In this document: in pieces, positions 15,731 through 23,616 of the stretch | Layout: every line of letters starts with the position of its first letter | How positions within the stretch are numbered: position 1 is the stretch's first letter | Virus record (IMG/VR): IMGVR_UViG_3300048930_001394 | Span: 1 to 36,326 of that record | Source of the DNA: a virus | DNA length: 36,326 nucleotides | Direction: 5' to 3' (one strand) | Translations under genes and position numbers: made by a program | Notes under the pieces: generated by a model | Seen by the model: only the letters and a program-made list of their open reading frames with translations | Databases searched by the model: none | Told to the model about the DNA's origin: nothing

Positions 15731-15789
15731 GGCCCCGGCGCGTGCTGCGCGCACCGGGGCCTTGCTGTCCGCCCCGGTCTCGGCCGGGG
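15731..15789 (-). terminator. Tandem GC hairpins between gp35 and gp36
   Basis: Two stems stand in the 115-base gap after the gp35-like gene. One is CCCCGG/CCGGGG with a 6-base loop (15772-15789). The other is longer: an 8-bp GGCCCCGG/CCGGGGCC stem extended by further GC pairs (15731-15761). Neither has a T-run. They could reduce transcription from the abundant capsid message into the tail genes, or protect the 3' end of the capsid mRNA. Confidence 0.5.
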
Positions 15790-15803
15790 TCGGCATCGCG
15801 TCG

Positions 15804-16076
15804 TCAGGCACCCGGCAGGGGGTGATCCGTGACGACGAGAAGCGGGTCATCCTCAAGCCGGCGGATGTCATCCTCGGTCAGCTCGTCGGCGTCGATATCG
15901 ACGGGCTCGGGCCCGAACTTGCGGCCGATCCGCCAGCGCGAGGGCTGTTTGGCCACGACGCGCACAACGCGCCGGACCTTGTCGGCCTTGGCCTTGGGTT
16001 TTTCGGCGGAGGGCGGCGCAGGTTTTGTCACGGCATCCTTCCTGATCTCGTCGGCTTTCTTGGTCTCGTCGTTCAT
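15804..16076 (-). CDS. gp35-like (HI1506-related) protein, 90 aa
   Basis: The N-terminal 45 residues are Lys/Ala/Pro-rich and probably disordered. The C-terminal core RWRIGRKFGPEPVDIDADEL followed by LLVV is the recognisable signature of the small HI1506-related / Mu gp35 proteins that follow the major capsid gene. The ATG is preceded by GGAGAG. Its precise role in head formation is not established. Conserved position next to gpT suggests capsid stability or head completion. Confidence 0.75.
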   Translation of the reverse strand: MNDETKKADEIRKDAVTKPAPPSAEKPKAKADKVRRVVRVVAKQPSRWRIGRKFGPEPVDIDADELTEDDIRRLEDDPLLVVTDHPLPGA

Positions 16077-16103
16077 GATGTTCTCTCCGGGTCGGCTCAG
16101 TGA

Positions 16104-16165
16104 GGGGGCGGGCGCAATGCACCATCCGTCCGCCCCCCTGCAAAGCCGACCGCCGTCAGGCGGTC
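16104..16165 (-). terminator. Hairpins directly after the major capsid gene
   Basis: Just after the capsid stop codon stands a perfect 7-bp stem GACCGCC/GGCGGTC with a 4-base loop (16148-16165). It is followed by a second 8-bp stem GGGGGCGG/CCGCCCCC with an 18-base loop (16104-16137). There is no uridine run. A partial terminator or mRNA-stabilising structure behind the most abundant late product is the simplest reading. Confidence 0.5.
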
Positions 16166-16169
16166 ATGT

Positions 16170-17063
16170 TCAGGCGAGCCAGGGCACCACGAGAAGCTCG
16201 GCCGTGCCCTTCCACTCGTTGGTGATGCCGCCGGTGCCGTACTCGGAATTGAGGATCTGGCGACCCGCACTTTCGAGCGAGGGCGGAACAACGAGCAGGT
16301 TCGGGATCAGGCCGAGAGGCCGCCCGCCATCGCCCTTCATGTTCTGGATCGCCGCACGGCCGATGGCATAGTTCGCGCCGTTCAGCGTCTGGCGCGAGCC
16401 CCATGCCATCTGCGGGAACCCGTAGCCCACGTTGCAGCGCAGGTCGGCCCCATAGAAGAACATCCGGTCGTTGAAGACGTTGTCGTCCGTCGGGCGGTCC
16501 TTGTTCACGAACTCGACGGGCTTGCGCTCCTGGTAGATGATCGGCTTCACCGTCCGGTTGGTGCAGAGCAGGAACCAGGCCGTGCCGCCGCCGCCGTCCG
16601 TATTCGCGAAGATCGTGTCGTTGCCGTTGGCATCGGTGATCGGGTGGTCGGTGTCGAAGAAGAACTGGCCGTCCCAGCAGTTCGTGGTGAAGCCCGCGGC
16701 CAGAAGCGACCAGACGAGCTGCTCGGGCAGCGCCGCGGCGAGCTCGCCCAGTTCGGCGAACATGGTCGAGTACTGGCCGAGGTTGTCGTCCTCGATGTCA
16801 TTGCGGTCGACGCCGATCGTCTTCTCGAAGTGCCGGTTGGTGATCGAGTAGGAGCTCTCGGCCACGTTGTCGACGACACGCGCGCCGATCCATTCCCGCA
16901 TGCCGGCAAGCTTGCGAAGCCAGCCGTAGCGGCTCTCGAAGGTGGTCGATCGCACCGTCATGGCGACGCGGTCGCGCATGGTGGGTGCCATGCCGAGCCC
17001 ACGCTGGAACTCGGACTTGAAGCCGACGCGCAGGGCGTCGAGGTTCGGTTGGCTGATGATCAT
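16170..17063 (-). CDS. Major capsid protein (Mu gpT-like), 297 aa
   Basis: Typical Mu gpT protein. It opens with IISQPNLDALRVGFKSEFQRG and has a central stretch with SYSITNRHFEKTIGVDRNDIED (noted in outline). A later DGQFFFDTDHP segment is followed by the C-terminal MLEV-type strand. Length (297) is normal for the family. It builds the icosahedral shell around the scaffold encoded within gene I. It has a strong GGAGAG ribosome site and hairpins downstream, consistent with high expression. Confidence 0.93.
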   Translation of the reverse strand: MIISQPNLDALRVGFKSEFQRGLGMAPTMRDRVAMTVRSTTFESRYGWLRKLAGMREWIGARVVDNVAESSYSITNRHFEKTIGVDRNDIEDDNLGQYSTMFAELGELAAALPEQLVWSLLAAGFTTNCWDGQFFFDTDHPITDANGNDTIFANTDGGGGTAWFLLCTNRTVKPIIYQERKPVEFVNKDRPTDDNVFNDRMFFYGADLRCNVGYGFPQMAWGSRQTLNGANYAIGRAAIQNMKGDGGRPLGLIPNLLVVPPSLESAGRQILNSEYGTGGITNEWKGTAELLVVPWLA

Positions 17064-17074
17064 CCTGTCTCTCC

Positions 17075-17506
17075 TCAGGCAGCGCGGGTGATGGCTTCGT
17101 CGAGACGGACCCAGACGCCCTGGGCGTCGACCGCTTCGATGATGCCGGCCCGCGAGCGGGTGTTGGTGCCGTTGGTCTTGGCGACCTGGTCGTCGTCGGC
17201 GATCCAGGCGATGCCGCCCACATCCGCCTGGACGATCAGATCGCCCGCGGTGGAGTTGCGGAACCGCGCGGTGATCCCCGTCCGGTAGTTGACGTTGATC
17301 GCGCCGTTCGCCCCGGCGGTATTGTCGGCGGGTTCCTCGGCCATGCCGACGCCGAAGCAGCCGACAGCCACGGCCCCGCGGACGAGGAAGCCGGAGGCAT
17401 TGCGCATCACGAGGGCGCCCGCGAAGATCCGGGTGGAGGCACCCACGGGACCGGAACGGCGGTCGCCCTGCCAGGTCTGGGTGTTGCGGTCAGCGGTCAA
17501 CGGCAT
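17075..17506 (-). CDS. Head decoration or capsid-stabilising protein candidate, 143 aa
   Basis: Gly/Ala-rich, beta-predicted protein between the protease/scaffold gene and the major capsid gene. It opens PLTADRNTQTWQGDRRSG and contains GALVMRNASGFLVRGA and an ITARFRNSTAGD segment, a pattern seen in head decoration proteins of Mu-like phages. The start shares TGATG with gene I. I infer the function from position and fold character. Confidence 0.65.
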   Translation of the reverse strand: MPLTADRNTQTWQGDRRSGPVGASTRIFAGALVMRNASGFLVRGAVAVGCFGVGMAEEPADNTAGANGAINVNYRTGITARFRNSTAGDLIVQADVGGIAWIADDDQVAKTNGTNTRSRAGIIEAVDAQGVWVRLDEAITRAA

Positions 17507-18069
17507 CAGAGGGCCTCCTTCTGCTCGGCCTTGAGGGTTTCGAGATACTTGTCGGCGGGGATGCCGAGGAGCTCAGCCACCTGCCGCTGCTCGGCGTTCA
17601 GGCTGATCTCGCCCTCGGGCGGCGTGGCTGCGGGGATGGTGCCGCGGCCCGGCGGGACCGCCTGCATTGCCTTCAGTTCGCCTTCCACCCGCGCCGGGTC
17701 TTCCATGTGACGGGCGATGTAGTAGTCACGCCGCGACTTCGCGATCGGGTTGCCCCGGGCATGCTCGGCATCAAGGAAGGCCACCGCCCGGTCCTTCGCC
17801 TGCGCGGTCGTGACTTCGCTCAGCTTGCCGGTCAGTTCCAGGACTTGCGCCTGGAGCGCCACGATCTCCGTCGGCTTGACCGCCTTCGCAGCCGCCACGA
17901 CCTTGGCCGGGTCATCACCGGTCACGCCGAGCGCCACGCCGATCTCGGTCATTGCCGCCTGCAACGCGGTCGCCGGGGCGGCAGACGTCTTGTCGATTGC
18001 GGCAAGGATGTCCTCCTCGCTCGCCCCGGCCTTCAGGCCGAGCTTCTCCAGCACCTTCGTCAGGTCCAT
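17506..18069 (-). CDS. Nested scaffold protein (Mu gpZ-like), internal start in gene I
   Basis: An in-frame ATG at residue 157 of gene I (MDLTKVLEKLGLKAGASEED) is preceded by AAGAGGA about eight bases upstream. That is a better ribosome site than the one before full-length I. Translation here would give a 187-residue, mainly helical protein corresponding to the scaffold region. In Mu the scaffold Z is made in this way from the 3' part of I. Confidence 0.65.
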   Translation of the reverse strand: MDLTKVLEKLGLKAGASEEDILAAIDKTSAAPATALQAAMTEIGVALGVTGDDPAKVVAAAKAVKPTEIVALQAQVLELTGKLSEVTTAQAKDRAVAFLDAEHARGNPIAKSRRDYYIARHMEDPARVEGELKAMQAVPPGRGTIPAATPPEGEISLNAEQRQVAELLGIPADKYLETLKAEQKEAL

Positions 18070-18537
18070 GCCGGGTTCCTCTTGATGGTTGAGCGCGGTC
18101 AGGCCGCGCAGGTTCGGGCGGTTCACGAGCGAGGCCCGCAAGATGCGGATCACACGCTTGTCTTGGGTGATAGAGACGACCGGAGAGATGGCCCGGTAGG
18201 CCCTGTCCGAAAGAAGTTCACGGCCGGAGGCGTTCCACTCGACCTTGCCCCAGATGCCGTCGGCCCTCGCCTCCATGCCGACAATCCAGCCACGCGCGGG
18301 CGAGCTTTCACCCCGCGGCGCGGCGAGGTCGATCGCGTGGTTTTCGTCGATCGGGAGCTTGTCGGTATCGACAAACGATGCAGCGATCACCTCTTGCGAA
18401 CTGCCCACAATGTAGGGGCCGCGCGAGTCGACCGTCGCCGCGATCTCGGGGGGCAGGAGGTGGATCCATTCCGGCGCGTCAGTGGCGGCGGGGATATCCT
18501 GGCTGGCAAGCAGCGCGATGAGGGATGCAGCAGACAT
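17506..18537 (-). CDS. Head maturation protease (Mu gpI-like), 343 aa
   Basis: Phage I-type protease. The N-terminal half (about 20-150) has WIHLLPPEIAATVDSRGPY, IDENHAID and the ISPVVS segment typical of gpI. The C-terminal half is helical and scaffold-like. The protease processes scaffold and head proteins during prohead maturation. I start it at the ATG at 18537: a longer upstream frame would run through a 17-bp repeat that looks regulatory and gives low-complexity residues. It is the first gene of the head operon after that repeat. The ribosome site (GGCGG) is weak. Confidence 0.85.
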   Translation of the reverse strand: MSAASLIALLASQDIPAATDAPEWIHLLPPEIAATVDSRGPYIVGSSQEVIAASFVDTDKLPIDENHAIDLAAPRGESSPARGWIVGMEARADGIWGKVEWNASGRELLSDRAYRAISPVVSITQDKRVIRILRASLVNRPNLRGLTALNHQEEPGMDLTKVLEKLGLKAGASEEDILAAIDKTSAAPATALQAAMTEIGVALGVTGDDPAKVVAAAKAVKPTEIVALQAQVLELTGKLSEVTTAQAKDRAVAFLDAEHARGNPIAKSRRDYYIARHMEDPARVEGELKAMQAVPPGRGTIPAATPPEGEISLNAEQRQVAELLGIPADKYLETLKAEQKEAL

Positions 18538-18571
18538 GCCGCCAGTGTCGCGATACGACCCCGCGCGATCT

Positions 18572-18588
18572 ACGCACAACGGTTTGCG
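18572..18588 (-). promoter_or_regulatory. 17-bp operator-like repeat upstream of the head operon
   Basis: On the coding strand CGCAAACCGTTGTGCGT, identical to the copy before the lysis operon. The inner 16 bases form an imperfect palindrome (CGCA/TGCG outer arms, six of eight pairs match). It lies about 35 bases before the start of gene I in one of the few non-coding gaps. It is the best candidate binding site for the Mor/C-like activator. The promoter boxes themselves are not clear. Confidence 0.65.
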
Positions 18589-18648
18589 GGATGGGCTGCG
18601 CGAGGCGGGGCCGCGCCGCTGCAAGGTCACCCGGTCAGGGTCACCCCG

Positions 18649-19152
18649 TCAACCGCCATCTGCGATTTCGTTCCGGATCGCCCGTTCGATCGCTTCAACC
18701 ACAAGTGCGGAGGTCCGCTCTGACAAGCCAAGAAACGGCCTGGCCGGAATGTTGCCCCAAGGGATCGGTCCGCCGCGCTTCGTGCGGCCGGCCGCGCCCT
18801 GGGCCATTCCGAACTGCATTGCGGCTGCGTAGACGACATTGGTGGCGAGCCGCACGAAGTCGGGGCCGACCTCGGTGTGGTAGTTTTCCTCGCTGCTGAG
18901 CTCGCCCGTAGGCCCGTGAAGTGGCCGTTGATCAACCCTCAGGCCGCGCCGGGCATAGGCCTCCAGCGTGACGGCTGACTTCCGCGCCCAGGGCAGGCCG
19001 TCGGGTGAGGTTCCGCTGGCGAACCCCTCCATCACCCCGTCGAGCATCAGCTCGGCGATCTCGGCCATCACCGGACTCATGTCGGCCATCCGCGCTGCAA
19101 GCCGATCGAGGGCGGCCGCTACAAGAGCGTCGTTGATTTCGATGGTGATCAT
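18649..19152 (-). CDS. Virion morphogenesis protein (Mu gpG-like), 167 aa
   Basis: Phage virion morphogenesis family. It starts ITIEINDALVAAALDRLA, has the central core GTSPDGLPWARKSAVTLEAY, and ends with the PARPFLGLSE motif followed by a terminal helix, which are hallmark segments. In Mu, gpG belongs to the head and head-tail completion functions. Start taken at ATG with GGGAG upstream; a GTG five codons earlier is the alternative. It is the last gene before the non-coding gap with the 17-bp repeat, so it closes the preceding operon. Confidence 0.88.
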   Translation of the reverse strand: MITIEINDALVAAALDRLAARMADMSPVMAEIAELMLDGVMEGFASGTSPDGLPWARKSAVTLEAYARRGLRVDQRPLHGPTGELSSEENYHTEVGPDFVRLATNVVYAAAMQFGMAQGAAGRTKRGGPIPWGNIPARPFLGLSERTSALVVEAIERAIRNEIADGG

Positions 19153-19230
19153 GCCTAGGTCTCCCACTGTCGGCTGGCATCGAACGACCGCACTCGGGGT
19201 GCGGGAGCGCTTCGGGCGTTACGTGGACGG

Positions 19231-20496
19231 TCAGCCGGCGACCCTCTCGATCCAGAACGTGACCAGCGACAGCCGCTTGCGGCCGGTCCTCACCTCGAAC
19301 AACGCGACGATCCGGTCATTGCCGATCCGCCGCGTGTATTTCAGGATCGCCTGTCGTCCCTGACCCTCTTCGCCACGCTCGACCGTATCCGGCGAGATCA
19401 GCAGCTCGGCGAGAAGCCGGTAGTCGGCCGGCTCCACCGGCCGCTGGTTGCGGCTCGCTTCCAGCGCCGCGTCCGAATGACGGTTGCGGATGTGGATGAT
19501 GGCATCGCGGTCAACCGTGAAGTCGAAGCCTCTGGGATCGGTCCCTGTGAGCGCGCGCACTTGGTCGCGCTCGGCCGCGGTCAGCAGTCCCAGGGACCGC
19601 TGCGGCTCGACGTTGATTGCAGGATCGATCGGCGCGCCATTGCGCTCACCCAGCACGCGCTCGACGAAGCGGCGCAACTCGTTCTGTTGCGACGGCAGGC
19701 TCCGGAACGTCCGGGCGAAGAGATCGCCGGCACCATCGGGCAGATCCGCCATGAAGGCCTTGCCGACCTCATACGGCCAGTTCACGGCCTTCGCCGCCAT
19801 GGTCCGGATCGCGTCCTCGACGGTCCGGCCGGGCGCGTGGTCCCACCCCTTGCCGATCCCGGGCGGCGCGCCGGTCCGCGGATCGATCTTGTCCCAGTCG
19901 GCCGGCAGATCCTTGGACGGATCTCCGCCAAGGTCGCGGGCACCTGAGGGCGACATGGCACCCCGCACCTTGCACCGGCAGCCCCATCCGTTCGGCGGAT
20001 AATGGGCCACCCAGAACGGATGGTCGATCGGCACGACCAGGCCATTCCAGGCGAGGTGCTGGAGACGCGGATGCTCCGAACCGCTGTGGCGATAGACAAG
20101 GAGCTTGAAGCCGCGCGCCTTCAGCTGGGCCCAGCGGCCGGCTGCGTAGGCTGTCGAGACATTGGTGCGGTAGATGACCTTCATGCGCCAGGCTTCGCCT
20201 TTGGCGGTGCCCTCACCGGTCCAGCCGTGCCAGCCGTGCTTTTCGACGATTGCCCGAAAGTCGCTCTGGAAGGCGGTGAAGCCCGTCCCGTTGACCTTGG
20301 CCGCCTCGACCGCGGCGAGTAGGTCCGTGATCAGGTCTGCCTTGACCGCTCCGGCCACCATGCCGGCGCGGTCATGATAGGCCCCGGCATAGTCGTCCCA
20401 CCTTGCGGTCGGGATAGGATTGGCGATCCGCAGTCGGAGTGCCGCGATCATCTCCGGAAACGGGCGACGGAAATCGCCGATGAAGGGCTCAGCCAT
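19231..20496 (-). CDS. F-like minor head protein with C-terminal PBECR-type nuclease domain, 421 aa
   Basis: Residues about 30-180 are the Mu F / SPP1 gp7 head morphogenesis domain. This shows as IYRTNVSTAYAAGRWAQL, HPRLQHLAWNGLVVPIDHPF and the ending YPPNGWGCRC (Cys 173 and 175). These proteins sit near the portal inside the head and may enter the host with the DNA. After a linker, residues about 305-420 look like the PBECR family (Barnase-EndoU-ColicinE5/D-RelE fold). The signs are strands ending in DAIIHIRNRHSD with two histidines (335, 340), a helix, then ILKYTRR, IVALFEVR and LSLVTFWIE strands. PBECR domains are often appended to phage head proteins and are predicted RNases or toxins. 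Catalytic competence is inferred, not shown. Confidence 0.87.
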   Translation of the reverse strand: MAEPFIGDFRRPFPEMIAALRLRIANPIPTARWDDYAGAYHDRAGMVAGAVKADLITDLLAAVEAAKVNGTGFTAFQSDFRAIVEKHGWHGWTGEGTAKGEAWRMKVIYRTNVSTAYAAGRWAQLKARGFKLLVYRHSGSEHPRLQHLAWNGLVVPIDHPFWVAHYPPNGWGCRCKVRGAMSPSGARDLGGDPSKDLPADWDKIDPRTGAPPGIGKGWDHAPGRTVEDAIRTMAAKAVNWPYEVGKAFMADLPDGAGDLFARTFRSLPSQQNELRRFVERVLGERNGAPIDPAINVEPQRSLGLLTAAERDQVRALTGTDPRGFDFTVDRDAIIHIRNRHSDAALEASRNQRPVEPADYRLLAELLISPDTVERGEEGQGRQAILKYTRRIGNDRIVALFEVRTGRKRLSLVTFWIERVAG

Positions 20497-22132
20497 TCTC
20501 GGCGTCAACCTCTGCACGACCGCCAAGGTCGGCCGCCATCATCGCATCGGCCAGGATTGCCGCCAGCGTCCCGGCATCGATCTCCGGCAGCCCGACCTTG
20601 AGCATTTCGGCGAACTCGTCGAAGGAGGAGGCTGCGGCCAGCATCGCCTCGATCTTGCTCAGCATCGCCTCCATGCCCGGCGCTGCCTCGGTCGTCAGAC
20701 GATCCGTGATCACCTCGGTCGGAGCGGGAGGCGATAGGAGCCCCGTGGAGGCCCCTTCCGACTGCAGGGCCTCCGTCCCACGGACTTCGGCCTTACCCCC
20801 TTTAAAAAACGCTCCTACCCCCTTTAACGAACGCGTTCCGTTCGAGGGGGGCGGCTCAGGTGCCGTCTGCGGCCGCGCGTGGAGCGTTTCCTCGTCCGGA
20901 GCGGGGTCCGAAAGCCCGTATTTCGCGCGCATCTCCTGCATGCTGACCCGCATGCCGAGGGGGACGAGCTGGACGACCGCGTCGGTCAGCTGCTTGAGGT
21001 CCTCGGTATCCGGGCGGGCGATGACGAGACGGGGATAGCCCGTCCGCGGGTTGGCAGGCGGACCATACTCAAGATCCATCCAGGGCCGGATCAGGTCCCG
21101 GTTGATGATGGCGGCAAGCGCCCGCGCATCAGCCCGCTCGATATCCTCCTGGACCTGCCGATGTTCCTTGCCCGACCCAAGGCCCCCGGTGACGGCATCT
21201 GTGGTGGCGGTCTGACCGAGAACTGCCTTCGAGATCTGCTGGTCGAGCCAATCCGCCCGCTTCAGGTAGAGGTCGGACGAGGCCCCGACATTGGCAGTCT
21301 CCACGAACTCGATCTGCATGCTTTCGGGGATGATCGCCGCGCAGTCGCCCGCGATGTTCGACACCGCCCGGAACAGGGTGGCCCGATCCTCCTTCGACGC
21401 GTTCGGGCCGTACTTGCCCAGCCGCAGCGGCTGACCGAAGGTCTGGGTGAAGATTGCCCAGTCGCGCTGGGTATAGGCCTTGAACATCCAGCCCCAGGCG
21501 GCGATCCGCGCGATCCCCGACCGCATTGGCAGGCCCGACTTGGCCGACATGCGCGCGAAGATGAACTTGAAGGGGTCAAGCGGAACTTCCGATCCGGCGG
21601 CCTCAAGTCGGCGCGGCGTGGAGAGGTCCCGCCGATCAAAGCGGAACCAGCGCGGGTCGCGCCGTTCGAGGCGTTCGGGCCACCAGTCGCCGGCCGAGGT
21701 GTCCCAGATGATTTCGGTGAAGCTGTAGCCCTTCCCGATGGCGTCGAGCATGTCGAAGAGCTCGTCCTGCAACTCGTCGCGCTTCAGCCAGGCCCGGATC
21801 AGGTCGGCCTTGGCCGCGTCCTCGGGAGCATCGCTCGCGGCCTCGACCGTGATCTCGAGCTGCGCGACCGAGCGGCGGCGGGTGCCGAGGACGCCGATGT
21901 AATGCGGATCCCGTTCCTCGATCGCTTCGGCGAGGTCGAGGTAATCGACAGGGTCACCCTCGTCGGCCGCGCGCAGGATGGTTGCCAGCCGGGAGGGGTT
22001 GAGACCGTCGGCCGGATAGCCCGCGATCGGCGAGCGGACGCCGGAGAGCGTCGGCCCGGCCACCTCGGCCGTCAGGATGTCGTACTGGACGGGATTGCCC
22101 CACCGGTCCAGCAGTTGCGGTTTTCTCGCCAT
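20489..22132 (-). CDS. Portal protein (Mu gp29-like, DUF935), 547 aa
   Basis: DUF935 portal. It opens ARKPQLLDRWGNPVQYDIL and includes AIEERDPHYIGVLGTRRRSV and the WDTSAGDWWPERLERRDPRWF block diagnostic of the family. The long C-terminal region is low complexity (proline and charged residues). The portal ring is the DNA entry and exit channel of the head. Start taken at ATG at 22132 sharing TGATG with the terminase stop; a GTG one codon upstream is possible. Its end overlaps the F-like gene by eight bases. Confidence 0.9.
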   Translation of the reverse strand: MARKPQLLDRWGNPVQYDILTAEVAGPTLSGVRSPIAGYPADGLNPSRLATILRAADEGDPVDYLDLAEAIEERDPHYIGVLGTRRRSVAQLEITVEAASDAPEDAAKADLIRAWLKRDELQDELFDMLDAIGKGYSFTEIIWDTSAGDWWPERLERRDPRWFRFDRRDLSTPRRLEAAGSEVPLDPFKFIFARMSAKSGLPMRSGIARIAAWGWMFKAYTQRDWAIFTQTFGQPLRLGKYGPNASKEDRATLFRAVSNIAGDCAAIIPESMQIEFVETANVGASSDLYLKRADWLDQQISKAVLGQTATTDAVTGGLGSGKEHRQVQEDIERADARALAAIINRDLIRPWMDLEYGPPANPRTGYPRLVIARPDTEDLKQLTDAVVQLVPLGMRVSMQEMRAKYGLSDPAPDEETLHARPQTAPEPPPSNGTRSLKGVGAFFKGGKAEVRGTEALQSEGASTGLLSPPAPTEVITDRLTTEAAPGMEAMLSKIEAMLAAASSFDEFAEMLKVGLPEIDAGTLAAILADAMMAADLGGRAEVDAENG

Positions 22133-23616
22133 CACACATGTCCCCTGATCCGCGCGCCGAGCGGCTGGCGCAGCCAGTCGCCGTCTTCGCTGCCGTCGAA
22201 GTCATCCGGCCGGTCGCGCCATCCCCCGGGGCCCGCGCCCCGCGAGACCGCCGTGTAGGCGTATTCCGTCACGCCGAGGCTCGCGGCTGATATGGCCAGC
22301 GCCCCGGCCCAGAAGCGGTCGGCGTGGCCGTCGCTGTCGGTGTCGGCGATGAGCCGGCGTGTCCCCGTGACACCCACCTGACTCTTGATCGAATGCAGGT
22401 CCGACCTGAGCGCCGGGTCCCCGGCCGGGATGCGCGTCTTGCGGTCCTGCATCGATTCCTTGAGCGTCGTGGCCATGTCGAGCTTGGCGGCCGGCGTGAA
22501 GAGGATGCCTTCGACCCGCGTGCTGCCATGCCGCAGCTTGGCATCTTCCACCGGCTTCTCGCCCATGCCGGTCTGGTCCATCCGGAGCCGCACGACGCGG
22601 TACCGCTTCATCACGTCGTCGAGCAGGCGGTCCTGCTCGGCAAAGCTGATCCGGCGTTTCGCGATGATCTCGCGGGTGACGAGAACATCACCGACGAGTT
22701 CCACGACCCAGATCACGAAGAGGTCGTTCCGCGCGGCGATGTCGACGCCCACGAAGCAGAGGCCACCGGCATAGAGGTCAGGGTGCCCGGCCGTCTCCGA
22801 TTCGCAGGCCGAGATCAGGTCGTAATCGAGCCAGGCGCTGGCCTCGTCGAGCCAGGCCAGCTCGAACTCCTGTGCCCAGGCGTCCTGGTCGGCCATGCCA
22901 GAGCGCAACTCGTCGATGTTGACGTCCAGTCCCTGGCGGACCGCCTCGTAGATATCGACGTGGTGCTTGGACCAGCCGTTGTCCTGGGTGGTCATCAGCT
23001 CGTAGAACTTGTTCCCCTTGCCGTTCGGGGTCGAGATGACGCGGATCTTGTGACCGCCCCGCGCGGCGACAGGGAAGGCCGAACCCCAGATGCGGCGGCT
23101 GTCGGCATGGAAGGCGAACTCGTCGAGTAGCAGGTTGCCGCCAAAGCCTCGCGCCGAATCCGGGCTGGCCGAAAGAGCCACCACGCGGCTACCGCCCGGA
23201 AAATGCACCTCCTGCGTCTTGTAGCGCGCGTCCGGCACCTCGATCATGAAGGTTCGGTCGCCCTGGCGGACCTCCTTCACATGCGCCGGCACGTGGAACT
23301 CGTCTTCGGTGAAGATGGGTTTCGGGCGGTTTGAAAGGCCCTTCAAGACGGCGTAATAGGCCCGCGTCATCGGCTTGAGCGCGTCTTCCATCGCCTCCTT
23401 GGCGGTGGCCTCCGACCGCGACAGGATCGTCCAGCGCACCTTGCGCTTCTCGATCTCGGCCTTCGTGCAGTCGGCCACGATCTCCCCGTTCGCGCCGAAG
23501 GTCTTGCCCCCGCGCCGGGTGAACATGCCGATCTTGAACCGGCTCTGATCCTCGATCCATGCCCGCTGGTAGGGCAGGAACCGGATGATGGGGTTATCAG
23601 GGACAGAGGTGCTCAC
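22132..23616 (-). CDS. Terminase large subunit (Mu gp28-like), 494 aa
   Basis: DNA packaging motor. The ATPase domain has a Walker A variant TRRGGKTF at residues 33-40 and Walker B NLLLDEFAF at 161-169. The RNase H-like nuclease domain shows the acidic residues D292 (FVGVDIAARNDL), D347 (RMDQTG) and D433 (DGHADRF). Length is normal. It starts at GTG, overlapping the upstream stop as GTGA, with GGAGG upstream. It packages phage DNA by headful cutting after transposition. Here it is separated from the likely small subunit by an island of small genes. Confidence 0.95.
   Translation of the reverse strand: MSTSVPDNPIIRFLPYQRAWIEDQSRFKIGMFTRRGGKTFGANGEIVADCTKAEIEKRKVRWTILSRSEATAKEAMEDALKPMTRAYYAVLKGLSNRPKPIFTEDEFHVPAHVKEVRQGDRTFMIEVPDARYKTQEVHFPGGSRVVALSASPDSARGFGGNLLLDEFAFHADSRRIWGSAFPVAARGGHKIRVISTPNGKGNKFYELMTTQDNGWSKHHVDIYEAVRQGLDVNIDELRSGMADQDAWAQEFELAWLDEASAWLDYDLISACESETAGHPDLYAGGLCFVGVDIAARNDLFVIWVVELVGDVLVTREIIAKRRISFAEQDRLLDDVMKRYRVVRLRMDQTGMGEKPVEDAKLRHGSTRVEGILFTPAAKLDMATTLKESMQDRKTRIPAGDPALRSDLHSIKSQVGVTGTRRLIADTDSDGHADRFWAGALAISAASLGVTEYAYTAVSRGAGPGGWRDRPDDFDGSEDGDWLRQPLGARIRGHV

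Noticed and set aside
15955-15980. Partial match to the 17-bp operator (GCACAACG core)
   Set aside because: It lies inside the gp35-like gene, covers only about half of the motif and is explained by Arg/Val codons.
18537-18630. Longer start for the protease gene
   Set aside because: It would translate through the 17-bp repeat and give a low-complexity N terminus (TLQRRGPASRSPSRK), with no ribosome site.
20879-22258. 459-codon plus-strand frame opposite the portal
   Set aside because: Antisense artefact. The minus-strand DUF935 portal accounts for the conservation expected here.
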